NCBI RefSeq assembly: GCF_003387155.1
Contig: NZ_QUMT01000002.1
Coordinates: forward strand, 439,694-503,693
Length of the DNA stretch: 64,000 bases
Origin: Roseateles depolymerans
GTDB taxonomy: Bacteria; Pseudomonadota; Gammaproteobacteria; Burkholderiales; Burkholderiaceae_C
Reading direction: 5' to 3'
The notes under the pieces were generated by a model. That model did not search any database. It was not told the origin of the DNA and worked only from the letters and a program-made list of their open reading frames with translations. Positions 9,057 to 18,061 of this stretch are shown here, piece by piece. The position numbers and the translations under genes were made by a program. How positions within the stretch are numbered: position 1 is the stretch's first letter; each line of letters starts with the position of its first letter.

Positions 9057-9251
9057 ATGACCACCAAGTACGGCAAGAAGGCCCAGGAAGAAGTGGGGAA
9101 GGCGCTTCATGAGGAGAAGCACCATGAACTCAAGAGCGGCAAAAGCGGCAAGACGGTGACCAGCCGCAAGCAGGCCATTGCCATCGGACTGTCCAAGGCC
9201 CGCAAGGAAGGGGCCAAGGTGCCGTCCAAGCGCAACGCGACGCGCCATTAA
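9057..9251 (+). CDS. Small basic DUF6496-like protein
   Basis: A 64-residue, very basic protein (KYGKKAQEEVGKALHEE, then KSGKTVTSRKQAIAIGLSKA) that matches, from memory, the short stress-associated DUF6496 family common in Proteobacteria. Function is unknown; the Lys-rich, helix-forming sequence would suit nucleic-acid binding. The ATG at 9057 has GGAG at 9047-9050; an adjacent ATG at 9054 is too close to it. Its position opposite the catalase suggests stationary-phase or oxidative-stress expression (inference). A terminator follows at once. Confidence 0.85.
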   Translation: MTTKYGKKAQEEVGKALHEEKHHELKSGKSGKTVTSRKQAIAIGLSKARKEGAKVPSKRNATRH

Positions 9252-9274
9252 CCCTATAACGGGCGAAGGAAAAC

Positions 9275-9306
9275 AAAAGGGGCAGCCGTTGAAGCTGCCC
9301 CTTTTT
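9275..9306. terminator. Bidirectional rho-independent terminator
   Basis: AAAAGGGGCAGC pairs with GCTGCCCCTTTT around a six-base loop, giving A/T tracts on both sides. It can serve the DUF6496 gene from the left and the sugar dehydrogenase gene, which ends at 9382, from the right. Confidence 0.9.
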
Positions 9307-9381
9307 GCATGGTGGCCTTGTCAGCGCCTGGGTCCTAAGCCTTGAGGCTCGGGGCCAGGCGCTCACTGCGCCTGAGCCGGT

Positions 9382-10725
9382 TCAGCGCGCCTGCACCTTC
9401 CAGATCACATTGCCGACGTCATCGGCCACCAGCAGCGCGCCCTGCTTGTCCAGCGCCACGCCCACCGGCCGGCCCTGGGCCTGGCCCTTGGCATCGAGGA
9501 AGCCGGTCAGCACATCCAGCGGCATGCCGCTGGGCTTGGCGCCGACGAAGGGCACGAACACGACCTTGTAGCCGGCCGGATTCTTGCGGTTCCAGGAGCC
9601 ATGCTGGCCGATGAACATGCCGTGGGCGTACGCTTGCGACAGCTTGTTGCCATCGCTGGCGGCCAGGCCCAGGGACGCGGTGTGGGCGCCGACGGCATAG
9701 TCCGGCACGATGGCCTTTTCCACCAGGTCCGGGCGCGGCGGCGTCACGCGGGTGTCGACGTTCTTGCCGTAGTAGCTGTAGGGCCAGCCGTAGAAGCCGT
9801 TTTCCTGCACCGAGGTGATGTAGTCCGGCACCAGGTCGTCGCCGAGTTCATCACGCTCGTTCACCGCCACCCACAGGGCCTTGCTGGTCGGCTCCCAGGC
9901 CATGCCCACCGGATTGCGCAGGCCGCTGGCGAAGACGCGGCTGGCGCCGGTCTTGATGTCGATCTCCAGGATGGCCGCACGCTCCTGCTCCGCCTCCATG
10001 CCGTTCTCGGCCACGTTGCTGTTGGAGCCGATGCCCGCATAGAGCTTGGTGCCGTCGCCATTGGCGATCAGGCTCTTGGTCCAGTGGTGGTTGATGCGGC
10101 CGCCGGGCAGGTCGGTCACCTTCATCGGCGGGCCTGCCAGCCGGGTCTGGCCTTCGCTGTAGGGGAACTTCACGATGGCATCGGTGTTGGCCACGTAGAA
10201 CTGGTCGCCCACCAGCGCCATGCCGAAGGGCGAGTTCAGGCCTTCCGCGAACACGAAGCGCTGGTCGGCCACGCCGTCGCCATTGGTGTCACGCAGCAAG
10301 GTGATGCGGTTGGCGCTCTTGACCGTGGCGCCGGCCTTCTTCTGGAACTGCTTGGTCACCCAGGCCTTGGGGCCCTTGCCGTCATCCGGCCGCTCGGGGC
10401 CGTTGGTCTCGGCCACCAGCACGTCGCCGTTGGGCAGCACATAGATCCAGCGCGGATGCACCAGCTTGTCGGCAAAGCGGACCACCTTCAGCCCGGCCGC
10501 TGCCTGCGGCTGCGCCTGCCCGGACCATCCCACCGCCTTGGCGACGTTGATGGTGGGCACCAGCAGGGCCTTGTTGGGCTCGGGCAGGGTGGGGTTGGGG
10601 CCGTAGCCCGGCGGCGTGGTCGGCGGGGCCTCCTGGGCCTGCACGGTGGACACACCGAGGCAGGCCAGCAGGGCGGCCGCCATGACGACGGGTCGCAAGG
10701 CGGGCAGGACATTGTTCTTGTGCAT
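9382..10725 (-). CDS. Periplasmic PQQ-type sugar (sorbosone-like) dehydrogenase
   Basis: A 447-residue beta-propeller protein of the soluble glucose/sorbosone dehydrogenase family (COG2133), expected to oxidise aldoses in the periplasm with pyrroloquinoline quinone (PQQ). A signal peptide (ALRPVVMAAALLACLGVSTVQA, cleaved near residue 27) is followed by repeated propeller strands: HPRWIYVLPNGDVLVAET, NSPFGMALVGDQFYVANTD, GRINHHWTKSL, YAGIGSNSNV, NPVGMAWEP, ENGFYGWPYSYYG and QHGSWNRKNPAGYKV. The last block holds the His/Arg region near the cofactor in relatives. Start ATG 10723-10725 has GGAG six bases upstream. The YncD/PqqU-like receptor gene 2.3 kb away fits a need to import PQQ. The actual substrate cannot be read from the sequence. 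Confidence 0.88.
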   Translation of the reverse strand: MHKNNVLPALRPVVMAAALLACLGVSTVQAQEAPPTTPPGYGPNPTLPEPNKALLVPTINVAKAVGWSGQAQPQAAAGLKVVRFADKLVHPRWIYVLPNGDVLVAETNGPERPDDGKGPKAWVTKQFQKKAGATVKSANRITLLRDTNGDGVADQRFVFAEGLNSPFGMALVGDQFYVANTDAIVKFPYSEGQTRLAGPPMKVTDLPGGRINHHWTKSLIANGDGTKLYAGIGSNSNVAENGMEAEQERAAILEIDIKTGASRVFASGLRNPVGMAWEPTSKALWVAVNERDELGDDLVPDYITSVQENGFYGWPYSYYGKNVDTRVTPPRPDLVEKAIVPDYAVGAHTASLGLAASDGNKLSQAYAHGMFIGQHGSWNRKNPAGYKVVFVPFVGAKPSGMPLDVLTGFLDAKGQAQGRPVGVALDKQGALLVADDVGNVIWKVQAR

Positions 10726-11020
10726 GAAAGGCTCCGGTCTGGACGGGGACGAGGACAGATGCCGCAGGCGATGAGACACAGGCCTGCAGAGAGGCTTGCG
10801 CCTAAGGCGAGCGGCGACCGGGCCCTGTCCAGCAATCGGGGTGCCCAGTGCGCTTGGGAATCCGGTCGCGGCGGGTCCGGTGCTTCACGGGCCTGAGCAG
10901 GCGGCGCCGCCTCTCATCGCGTCCTCAAGACTGATGACGCCGTACAGCAAGCTGGGGATGGCCCGCAGCGCCGGTGCATGAAAAAAAGCCGCCTTTGTGC
11001 CCATGCCCCAAGGAGCGCTC

Positions 11021-12094
11021 ATGCCCACCAGTACGTTTGTCCACCCGCTCTTCGGCGAGGTGACCTTCCGCACCGCCAATGCCACGCAGTGGGTGCGCGG
11101 CGACCGCATCAGCTTCATCGGCGGTTTTGACGAGAGCGAGATCGTCCCCGTCCAGATCCCGCAGCTGGCAGCCGTTCCGGGCTCGGACGCTGGCACGCTG
11201 CCGTTTCATCGCCGGGGCCATGCGCAGCTGAAGAAGGCCTTTGCGGACATCGAGGCGGCCGGCGTGCTGCATCACATCCGCACCTGTGCCGGCACGTTGA
11301 ACCGTCGCCTGCGCAGGCCTACGTCCGGCGGCTTGAGCAAGCTGCCCTCCAACCATGCCTTCGGGGTGGCCATCGACCTGAACTCGGATGATGGAAGCCT
11401 GGGCGCTTCGGTCGCCCCGGTGGCGCCGCATTTCATTGCCAATGGATTCACCTGGGGCGCGGACTTCGCGGACCCGATGCACTTCGAGGTGCGCAAGTTC
11501 TCCGAGCCTGTGGACGCTCCCGCCGCCACCGGCGACAGCACCTTCACCGCCTGCCTGCAGCGGGTGCACAACCGGGGTCGGCCGCCGGTGGACTTCCTGC
11601 AGGCGCTGGTGGCCTGGGGCCGGGACGCACCGGTGGAGATCTTCCAGCGCAACACCGCCGCGGACATCTACACCAGCGTGGTGGGGGTGCTCGGGCCGTG
11701 GCAGAACGATCTGCATCGGCGGGCCGCGATGCTGGAAGTGCTGCGGGTGCTGGGCGGCTTTGAGAGTTCCTGGGACTGGCAGGCGGGACGGGATGTGACC
11801 AATCCGTCCTCCAATACGCCTTGCACCGAAGAGGCGGGCATCTTCCAGTGCTCCGGCAATTCGATGAGCCTGGCGCCGGGCCTCAAGGAACTGCTGATCG
11901 CCGCGGGCGGGGACGGCAGCTGCGAGAGCTTCATCGCGCAGACCAAGGCCAATCACGCGTTTGCGCTGGAGTACTGCGCCCGTTTGCTGCGGGTGACCAT
12001 CAAGCATCACGGGCCGATTCGCAATGGACTCATCCACCCATGGCTGCGTCGGGATGCGATGGGGGAGTTGATGCGGTGTGTGCAGTTGGGCTGA
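11021..12094 (+). CDS. M15-type peptidoglycan peptidase with an extra C-terminal domain
   Basis: A 357-residue protein. Residues ~1-170 are a D-Ala-D-Ala/L-Ala-D-Glu carboxypeptidase-like M15 domain with zinc ligands in SNHAFGVAIDLN (His and Asp) and DPMHFEV (His), which cuts peptide cross-bridges. Residues ~185-357 form a second conserved-looking domain (VLGGFESSWDW, EAGIFQCSGNSM). Its Glu-Ser-Ser surroundings recall the catalytic Glu of lysozyme-like transglycosylases, but this is only a resemblance. No signal peptide is evident, so export might be by lysis or a dedicated system, as with phage or T6SS effectors. Start ATG 11021 follows AAGGAG at 11010-11015. It stands alone; its 3' end overlaps a convergent ORF by 65 bases. 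Confidence 0.85.
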   Translation: MPTSTFVHPLFGEVTFRTANATQWVRGDRISFIGGFDESEIVPVQIPQLAAVPGSDAGTLPFHRRGHAQLKKAFADIEAAGVLHHIRTCAGTLNRRLRRPTSGGLSKLPSNHAFGVAIDLNSDDGSLGASVAPVAPHFIANGFTWGADFADPMHFEVRKFSEPVDAPAATGDSTFTACLQRVHNRGRPPVDFLQALVAWGRDAPVEIFQRNTAADIYTSVVGVLGPWQNDLHRRAAMLEVLRVLGGFESSWDWQAGRDVTNPSSNTPCTEEAGIFQCSGNSMSLAPGLKELLIAAGGDGSCESFIAQTKANHAFALEYCARLLRVTIKHHGPIRNGLIHPWLRRDAMGELMRCVQLG

Positions 12095-12737
12095 GGCTGG
12101 AGGCCCCAGCGAGCGGACTCAAGCCGGGGGCCATCGACAGGAGAAGGGTGAGCTCGCCCAGCGATTGAATGAGCAGGTCTCGCAGAGACGCAGGCATCGA
12201 GGGAGCGGGGACGCGTTCCGGGGACGAGTCGGCCTCGGGGCGCCGGGCGGTCATGGTGATCTGGTCCAGGGTGTCGATCAGCGCCTCGTTGTGCAGCCAC
12301 GCCTGGGTGCGCTCCACCAGCGCCTGAGCGACCGCCAGGTCCGGCCCTGACAGCGGCAGGGCCTGCACCCATTCGCAGTGCCAGTGGCTGAGCTGCAGGC
12401 ACAGCGCGTGGCTGAGTTCCAGCACTGACCTGCCGCCATGCGGACGCTCCGGATGGGGCGAGCCCGCCTGCAACGTGTCGCCCTTCGATGCATCGCCTGG
12501 CGGTGCAACGATGCGCGGTGGGCCGTTCCCCGTGTCATCCCACCGCGCTTGTCCATTCGGCGGCAAGTGCAACGCTTGCAGCCAGGCTTCCAGGCTCACT
12601 CGGAAAGCCAGCCACCCTTCATGCAAGCCAATCGCCCAATCCGGCCAGGGGTCGCCCGCCAGGGCCGCCGCAGGCGAGGCCGTCGAGGAGGTTGGGGATG
12701 AGGACAGTCGGCGGGGCGAATCGATCATGGGCGACAT
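12030..12737 (-). CDS. Hypothetical protein convergent with and overlapping the M15 peptidase
   Basis: A 235-residue reading frame of unknown function. The middle part (PWPDWAIGLHEGWLAFRVSL and LELSHALCLQLSHWHCEWVQ) has believable amphipathic helices rich in Trp and Leu, distantly like phasin-type proteins; both ends are low-complexity Ser/Pro/Ala. No good ribosome-binding site precedes ATG 12735-12737 or the in-frame ATG at 12726-12728. Its last 65 bases lie inside the 3' end of the M15 gene on the other strand. It is retained because the helices look protein-like and no better gene fills the 640 bases outside the overlap. Confidence 0.4.
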   Translation of the reverse strand: MSPMIDSPRRLSSSPTSSTASPAAALAGDPWPDWAIGLHEGWLAFRVSLEAWLQALHLPPNGQARWDDTGNGPPRIVAPPGDASKGDTLQAGSPHPERPHGGRSVLELSHALCLQLSHWHCEWVQALPLSGPDLAVAQALVERTQAWLHNEALIDTLDQITMTARRPEADSSPERVPAPSMPASLRDLLIQSLGELTLLLSMAPGLSPLAGASSLSPTAHTASTPPSHPDAAMGG

Positions 12738-12992
12738 CGGCGGCGCAGCGCCGCGGCAATAACAGGCTGTGGCTTGGGTGAAGATCCGCTCCCCGGCGGT
12801 TCCCCGTTGGCGACCTGTTCACCCGGAGACCGGGCTCGCGGCTTGCCGTCGCGTGCCATCCGCCACATCGGGTGGGGTCTCCGGCGTCGCCGTGGGAACC
12901 TTTCAGAGCGCGGATACTGACGTGAAACCCATGAAACGCACAAAACAGGCCGCAGGGGACAAGCGCTCTTCGGGCCTCGAGAGGATGTACGG

Positions 12993-15173
12993 ATGATTCG
13001 AAGCAGGGATGTTTTGCAGCGCGCGTGCCCGAATGCGGCCATGGCGACGGCCGTGGCAACCGCTGTGGCCACGCTGATGGGACTCAGTGGCGCAGCCGTC
13101 GCGCAGTCCCAGACGCCGCCAGCCGCCGTGCTCCCCGCCGTGGTCGTCACCGGCAGCGTCTCCGAACGCGCGCTGGAAGCCGCCCCGTACGCCGCTTCCG
13201 TCCTGGACGCCGACACTCTGCGCCAATCCGGCCCGATGGTGAATCTGTCCGAGGCCCTGGTCCGCGTGCCAGGCATCACCGCCAACAACCGCCAGAATTA
13301 CGCCCAGGACCTGCAGCTCTCCTCGCGCGGCTTCGGCGCCCGCGCGCCCTTTGGCGTGCGCGGCCTGCGGCTCTACACCGACGGCATTCCGGCCACCATG
13401 CCGGACGGCCAGGGCCAGGTCTCCCACTTCGACATTGCCTCGGCGCAGCGCGTGGAAGTGGTGCGCGGCCCGTTCACGGCCTTGTACGGCAACAGCTCGG
13501 GCGGCGTCATCGCCGCCTTCACCGCACCGGTCACCCAGGCCGGTGCCGACCTGTCCCTGGATGCCGGCGCGGACGGCCTGCGCCAGGGCCGCGTCAGCAT
13601 CGGCGCGCCGCTGGGCAGCGGCTGGGACGGGCAGGCCAGCCTGAGCGGCCTGCATATCGACGGCTTCCGTCCGCAGAGCGAGGCCCATCGCACGCTGGCC
13701 ACCGGCCGACTGGCCTGGTCCGGCGAATCGGACCGGCTGGTGCTGCTGCTCAACACCTTCCGCCAGAACGCCCAGGACCCGCTGGGCCTGACCCGCGCGC
13801 AATGGCAGCAGGACCCGGACCAGACCACGCCGCAGGCGATCCAGTTCAACACCCGCAAGGAAGCCAGCCAGACCCAGCTGGGCGGACGCTGGACCCATCG
13901 CTTCGACGCCGCCAGCCCGCTGTCCAGCAGCAGCCTGATGGCCTACACCGGCTGGCGCAGCGTGACCCAGTGGCAGTCGATCACCGTCGGTGCCCAGTCG
14001 GCCGCGGGCAGTGGGGGCGGCGTGGTCGACGTGGACCGCCGCTATGACGGTGTGGATGGCCGCCTGGTGTGGCGCCTGGCCGGCGGGTCCCTGGCCACCG
14101 GCGTGAACCTGGAACGGCAGCGGGACGACCGGCAGGGCTTCCAGAATTTCATCGGCACGGGCGCCGCCCAGCAACTGGGCGTGACCGGCGCTTTGCGGCG
14201 CGACGAGGACAACCGCGCCACCACCCGAGAGGCCTATGCCCAATGGGACGGCGCGCTCACCTCCACGCTGGACGCGATGGTGGGCGTGCGCGGCGGCGAG
14301 GTGCGCATGTCCGCGCAGGACCGTTTTCTCAGCAATGGCGACGATTCCGGCGCGCGCCGCTTCCGCTACGCCAATCCGGCCGTGGGCCTGGGCTGGCGCC
14401 TGACGCCCGCGCTGCTGCTGCATGCGGCGGTTGGCCGGGGCTTCGAGTCGCCCGCCTTGAACGAGCTGGCCTACCGCTCGGACGGCACGGGTGGCTTCAA
14501 CACCGCCCTGAAGGCGCAGAAGAGCCAGCAGCAGGAACTGGGGCTGAAGTGGCGGGGCGAGCGGGCCTCGCTGGATGCCACGCTCTTTCACATCGGCACC
14601 CGCGACGAGATTGCCGTGCTGACCAACAGCGGCGGCCGCTCCAGCTACCAGAACGTTGGCCGCACGCGGCGCAGCGGGGCAGAGCTGTCCGGTGACTGGC
14701 GTCCGGCCGCTGCCTGGCGCCTGGCCGGAACGCTCAGCACCCTGACCGCACGCTACCGCGACAGCTTCGTCACCTGCACCGGCACGCCTTGTCCCACGCC
14801 GACGGTGGCGGTGCCCTCCGGCATGCGCATTGCGGGCACCAACGGCGGCAGCGCCTTTGTGGAACTGGCCTGGAAGCCCCCCGTGTGGCGCGGCGGCGAA
14901 GCCGCGCTGGAGTGGCGTGGCGTGAAGAAAACGGCGGTCAACGACACCAACAGCGAGTTCGCGCCGGGGTACGGGCTGATGCACTTGCGGCTCACCCAAG
15001 ACGGACAGGCGAGCGTGGGCCGCTGGACCTGGACGGCGCGTGTGGAGAACCTGATGGACCGCCGGTATGTGGGCAGCGTCATCGTGAACGATGGCAATGG
15101 CCGCTTCTATGAACCCGCGCCGGGGCGCACCTGGTGGCTGGGCCTGAAGCTGGCCACGACGCTTGGCTCCTGA
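12993..15173 (+). CDS. TonB-dependent outer-membrane receptor, YncD/PqqU-like
   Basis: A 726-residue outer-membrane receptor: signal peptide (residues ~1-38, ending GAAVAQ), TonB box region (VVVTGS), plug domain (about residues 50-165) and a 22-strand barrel ending in an aromatic-rich C-terminus. Plug motifs NRQNYAQDLQLSSRGFGAR and LYTDGIPATMPDGQGQ, and the barrel motifs VGSVIVND and YEPAPGR, closely recall E. coli YncD, renamed PqqU after it was shown to import PQQ (recollection of published work). A PQQ-type dehydrogenase gene lies nearby. Start ATG 12993 has AGAGG at about 12980-12984. A siderophore role remains possible because the family is broad; no iron-regulatory box was recognised upstream. 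Confidence 0.88.
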   Translation: MIRSRDVLQRACPNAAMATAVATAVATLMGLSGAAVAQSQTPPAAVLPAVVVTGSVSERALEAAPYAASVLDADTLRQSGPMVNLSEALVRVPGITANNRQNYAQDLQLSSRGFGARAPFGVRGLRLYTDGIPATMPDGQGQVSHFDIASAQRVEVVRGPFTALYGNSSGGVIAAFTAPVTQAGADLSLDAGADGLRQGRVSIGAPLGSGWDGQASLSGLHIDGFRPQSEAHRTLATGRLAWSGESDRLVLLLNTFRQNAQDPLGLTRAQWQQDPDQTTPQAIQFNTRKEASQTQLGGRWTHRFDAASPLSSSSLMAYTGWRSVTQWQSITVGAQSAAGSGGGVVDVDRRYDGVDGRLVWRLAGGSLATGVNLERQRDDRQGFQNFIGTGAAQQLGVTGALRRDEDNRATTREAYAQWDGALTSTLDAMVGVRGGEVRMSAQDRFLSNGDDSGARRFRYANPAVGLGWRLTPALLLHAAVGRGFESPALNELAYRSDGTGGFNTALKAQKSQQQELGLKWRGERASLDATLFHIGTRDEIAVLTNSGGRSSYQNVGRTRRSGAELSGDWRPAAAWRLAGTLSTLTARYRDSFVTCTGTPCPTPTVAVPSGMRIAGTNGGSAFVELAWKPPVWRGGEAALEWRGVKKTAVNDTNSEFAPGYGLMHLRLTQDGQASVGRWTWTARVENLMDRRYVGSVIVNDGNGRFYEPAPGRTWWLGLKLATTLGS

Positions 15174-15195
15174 CGGGAGCGGAGCCGATCTCCGC

Positions 15196-17166
15196 TCAGG
15201 CGCTCTGCGTCAGCTGCTCCATCATCCGCAGCAGCTGCTGCGGACGCAGCGGCTTGCTGAGATGGGCATCAAACCCGGCCTGCAGTGCCTGCTGTCGGTC
15301 CAGGTCGCGGGAGAAGGCCGTCAGCGCAATCGCCGGCAGGCGTCGCCCCGCAGCTTCGCGCTGCCGCAGCTCGCGGATCAGCTCGTAGCCGTCCTTGCCG
15401 GGCATGCCCACGTCGCTGATGAGCAGGTCGAAATGCGTGCGCGCCAGGGTGGCCAGCGCGTCATCGGCGGACTGCACCAGCGTCACGCGGATGTCGCGCT
15501 CACCCAGGATCAGGCGCAGCATCGAACCCGCATCGGCATCGTCGTCCACCAGCAGCACCTTCAGGCCCGCCAGCCCGGCGGCATTGGTGGTCTCCGGGCC
15601 CTCGGCGGGGCCCAGCAGGCCGGCACCGGTGTCCGGACCCTCCGCCGGCTGCGAGGCATCGGCGCCCGGCAGCCAGAAGGCGATGCGGGCGCCCAGGCCG
15701 GGCCCGTCGCTGTGCACCTGCACCCAGCCGCCATGCGCCTCCACCAGGCTCTTCACGATGGCCAGGCCCAGTCCCAGGCCCCCGTGCTGGCGGTTGCTGG
15801 AGGCGTCACTCTGGGTGAAACGGTCAAAGATGTAGGGCAGGAACTCGGGGTCGATGCCCTGGCCCTGGTCGCGCACCTCGATCAGCGCGCCGCCGTCCTG
15901 CGCCCGCAGCGTGAGCGTGATGGTGCTGCCCTTGGGCGAGAACTTCGCGGCATTGCCCACCAGGTTCCAGATCACCTGCTGCACCCGGCCGCTGTCGGCC
16001 ATGAGCAGCAGATGCTCGTCCTGCAGATCCAGCTCCAGCGTATGGCCGCCGGCCTGCACCCCCGCCTGCACGGCCGAGACGGCCGCCCGCACGATGGCGC
16101 CGGCTTCCTCCACCTCCCGGCTCAGCGGCAGCTTGCCGACATTCAGCCGCGACATGTCCAGGATGTCGGAAATCATCCGCGCCTGGATGCTGACGTTGCG
16201 CTCGATGGCGGTCAGGCCCTTGCTGAGCAGCTCCGGCGGGCTGTGGCGCTGCAGCACATGGGCCCAGCCCATGATGGCATTGAGCGGCGTGCGCAGCTCG
16301 TGGGAGAGCACGGCGATCAGGTCGTCCTTGAGGCGGCTCAGCCGTTCGGCCTCGCTGCGGGCGGTGCGTTCGCGGTCCAGCATGGCCTGCCGCTGCTGCA
16401 CCAGTTGCTGCTGGTGCGACACATCCATGGCCATCACCATGCCCACGCCGGGCTCGACCGGCGGGGAGGTGGTCCACTCCACCGTCACCGCATCCCCGGA
16501 CGGGGTGAGCAGCGAGAACTGGGCCCGGTGGCCGCTGTCCTCAAGCTGCTGGAAAAACTGCAGGGCCACTGGCCGGTCCGCCGGGGCCACGAAGTCCAGC
16601 ATCGGCTGGCCCACCACCTCGGCGCTGCTGCGCTCCAGCAAGGCCAGCATGGCGGGGTTGGCGTCCAGCACGGCGCCGTCGCTGGCCTGCAGCAGGCAGA
16701 TGCCGCTGGGCGCCTGGGCATACACGGTGCGGAACTTCACCTCGCTCGCCCGCATTGCCGCCTCGGCGGCCTGGGTGCGCACCAGCGCCTGGATGGTGGA
16801 CACCAGCACCGCCGGTTCGACCGGATGGGTCAGGTAGGCGTCCGCGCCGGCATCCAGGCCACGCACCTTGTCCTCATCGGACAGGTAGGCGGCGGTCAGG
16901 TGGATCACCGGCAGACGGAAGGTGATGTTGCGGGCGCGCAGCCGGCGGCACAGCTCGAAACCGTCGATGTCCGGCAGGTGGATGTCGAGCACCACCGCCG
17001 AGATGCCCCGGTCGGCAATCTCCAGGGCCTGGGCGCCGGTGGCGGCTTCCTCGGTCGGGAAGCCGGCGGCATTGAGCAGGCGCACGGTGGTGTAGCGGCC
17101 GACCGGGTCGTCGTTGACCACCAGCAGCCGGTGCTGGGAGCGATCGATGGCCCGAGGCTCGTTCAT
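15196..17166 (-). CDS. Hybrid histidine kinase, REC-PAS-HisKA-HATPase-REC
   Basis: A 656-residue cytosolic kinase, last gene of the stressosome operon. The N-terminal receiver (residues ~12-130) has the acidic pair, Asp61 and Thr91, but the invariant Lys is replaced by His114 (LTHPVEP). A PAS domain (~135-250) has the pattern FRTVYAQAPSGICLLQASDG. HisKA carries the phospho-accepting His289 in VLSHELRTP, followed by an intact ATPase domain (NLVGNAAKF, RDQGQGIDP, GGLGLGLAI) and a normal C-terminal receiver (LLVDDDADAG, LISDVGMPG, LTAF, LSKPLR). It overlaps the upstream kinase by four bases. The altered first receiver may not switch on phosphorylation in the usual way. Targets are unknown. Confidence 0.95.
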   Translation of the reverse strand: MNEPRAIDRSQHRLLVVNDDPVGRYTTVRLLNAAGFPTEEAATGAQALEIADRGISAVVLDIHLPDIDGFELCRRLRARNITFRLPVIHLTAAYLSDEDKVRGLDAGADAYLTHPVEPAVLVSTIQALVRTQAAEAAMRASEVKFRTVYAQAPSGICLLQASDGAVLDANPAMLALLERSSAEVVGQPMLDFVAPADRPVALQFFQQLEDSGHRAQFSLLTPSGDAVTVEWTTSPPVEPGVGMVMAMDVSHQQQLVQQRQAMLDRERTARSEAERLSRLKDDLIAVLSHELRTPLNAIMGWAHVLQRHSPPELLSKGLTAIERNVSIQARMISDILDMSRLNVGKLPLSREVEEAGAIVRAAVSAVQAGVQAGGHTLELDLQDEHLLLMADSGRVQQVIWNLVGNAAKFSPKGSTITLTLRAQDGGALIEVRDQGQGIDPEFLPYIFDRFTQSDASSNRQHGGLGLGLAIVKSLVEAHGGWVQVHSDGPGLGARIAFWLPGADASQPAEGPDTGAGLLGPAEGPETTNAAGLAGLKVLLVDDDADAGSMLRLILGERDIRVTLVQSADDALATLARTHFDLLISDVGMPGKDGYELIRELRQREAAGRRLPAIALTAFSRDLDRQQALQAGFDAHLSKPLRPQQLLRMMEQLTQSA

Positions 17167-18053
17167 GCGCGCGTTTCTCCGGCGAAGCCAGGGGCCAGCC
17201 GCAGCGGCACCGTCACGGAGAACACCGAGCCCTTGCCCGCCTCGCTCTGCAGCCCCACATGCCCCCCCAGCAGTTCCGCCAGCCGCTTGCTGAGCGACAG
17301 GCCCAGGCCCGTGCCCCGCAGGCGCTTCTGAATGGGCGAATCCAGCTGGATGAAGTCCTGGAAGATGGCGTCGTGGAATTCCGGCGCGATGCCGATGCCG
17401 GTGTCGCTGACCGAGAACACCATGCTCTCGCCTTCCTGCACCGCCGACACCCGGATTTCCCCGTGCTGGGTGAACTTGAGGGCGTTGGAGATGAAGTTGC
17501 GCAGGATCTGCGACAGCTTGCCGTTGTCGGTGAAGAGCTGTCCGGTGCCCACCGGCTCTTCGAAGATCAGCTGCACCTCCGGATTGACCAGCACCGGCTT
17601 GAACATGCCGCGCAGGGCGGCAAACAGATCGACCAGTTCAAACCAGGCCGGAGAGATGTCGATCCGGCCGGCCTCCACCTTCGCCAGGTCGAGCAGGTCG
17701 TTCACCATGTCGGTAAATTCCTCCGACGTGGTGCGGATGAACTGGATCTGTTTTTCCTGCTCCGGCGTCAGCGGCCCGTCCACCCGGTCCAGCAGCAGCC
17801 GGGTGAGGCTGCGGATGGAGGAAATGGGGGTGCGGAACTCATGGCTCATGTAGGCCAGGAAGCGGCTCTTGAGCTCGGTGGCCTGGCGCAGTTGCTGCGC
17901 CTGGGTGTCCAGTTCGGCATACAGCGCCAGCACGCCGCGGTTGGTTTCGTCCAGCTCCATCTGGAGCTCCTGGAGCTGTCGCCGGGTCTGATCCAACTCG
18001 GCCAGGGCCGCACGCAGGGCATCGGGATCTTGATCAGGCAGTGCTTCGGTCAT
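17163..18053 (-). CDS. Histidine kinase of the stressosome operon
   Basis: A 296-residue soluble kinase. An N-terminal coiled coil (residues ~12-60) leads into HisKA with His71 in AYMSHEFRTP and a complete HATPase domain: FISNALKF N-box, SDTGIGIAP and RGTGLGLSLS. It has no transmembrane or separate sensor domain, so input probably comes from a partner such as the Rsb proteins encoded just upstream. The ATG at 18051-18053 follows the phosphatase gene by eight bases, and its stop overlaps the hybrid kinase start. This order (stressosome genes, then phosphatase, then kinase) is known from non-sigmaB stressosome loci in other proteobacteria. Confidence 0.93.
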   Translation of the reverse strand: MTEALPDQDPDALRAALAELDQTRRQLQELQMELDETNRGVLALYAELDTQAQQLRQATELKSRFLAYMSHEFRTPISSIRSLTRLLLDRVDGPLTPEQEKQIQFIRTTSEEFTDMVNDLLDLAKVEAGRIDISPAWFELVDLFAALRGMFKPVLVNPEVQLIFEEPVGTGQLFTDNGKLSQILRNFISNALKFTQHGEIRVSAVQEGESMVFSVSDTGIGIAPEFHDAIFQDFIQLDSPIQKRLRGTGLGLSLSKRLAELLGGHVGLQSEAGKGSVFSVTVPLRLAPGFAGETRA

Positions 18054-18061
18054 CGTTCGGG

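Noticed and set aside
12738-12992. Possible cobalamin riboswitch before the TonB receptor (CCCGGAGACCGGG near 12830, B12-box-like)
   Set aside because: Only the GGAGACC core fits. The GCAACTG and GCCACTG blocks and the order of conserved helices are missing, and the receptor resembles PqqU rather than BtuB.
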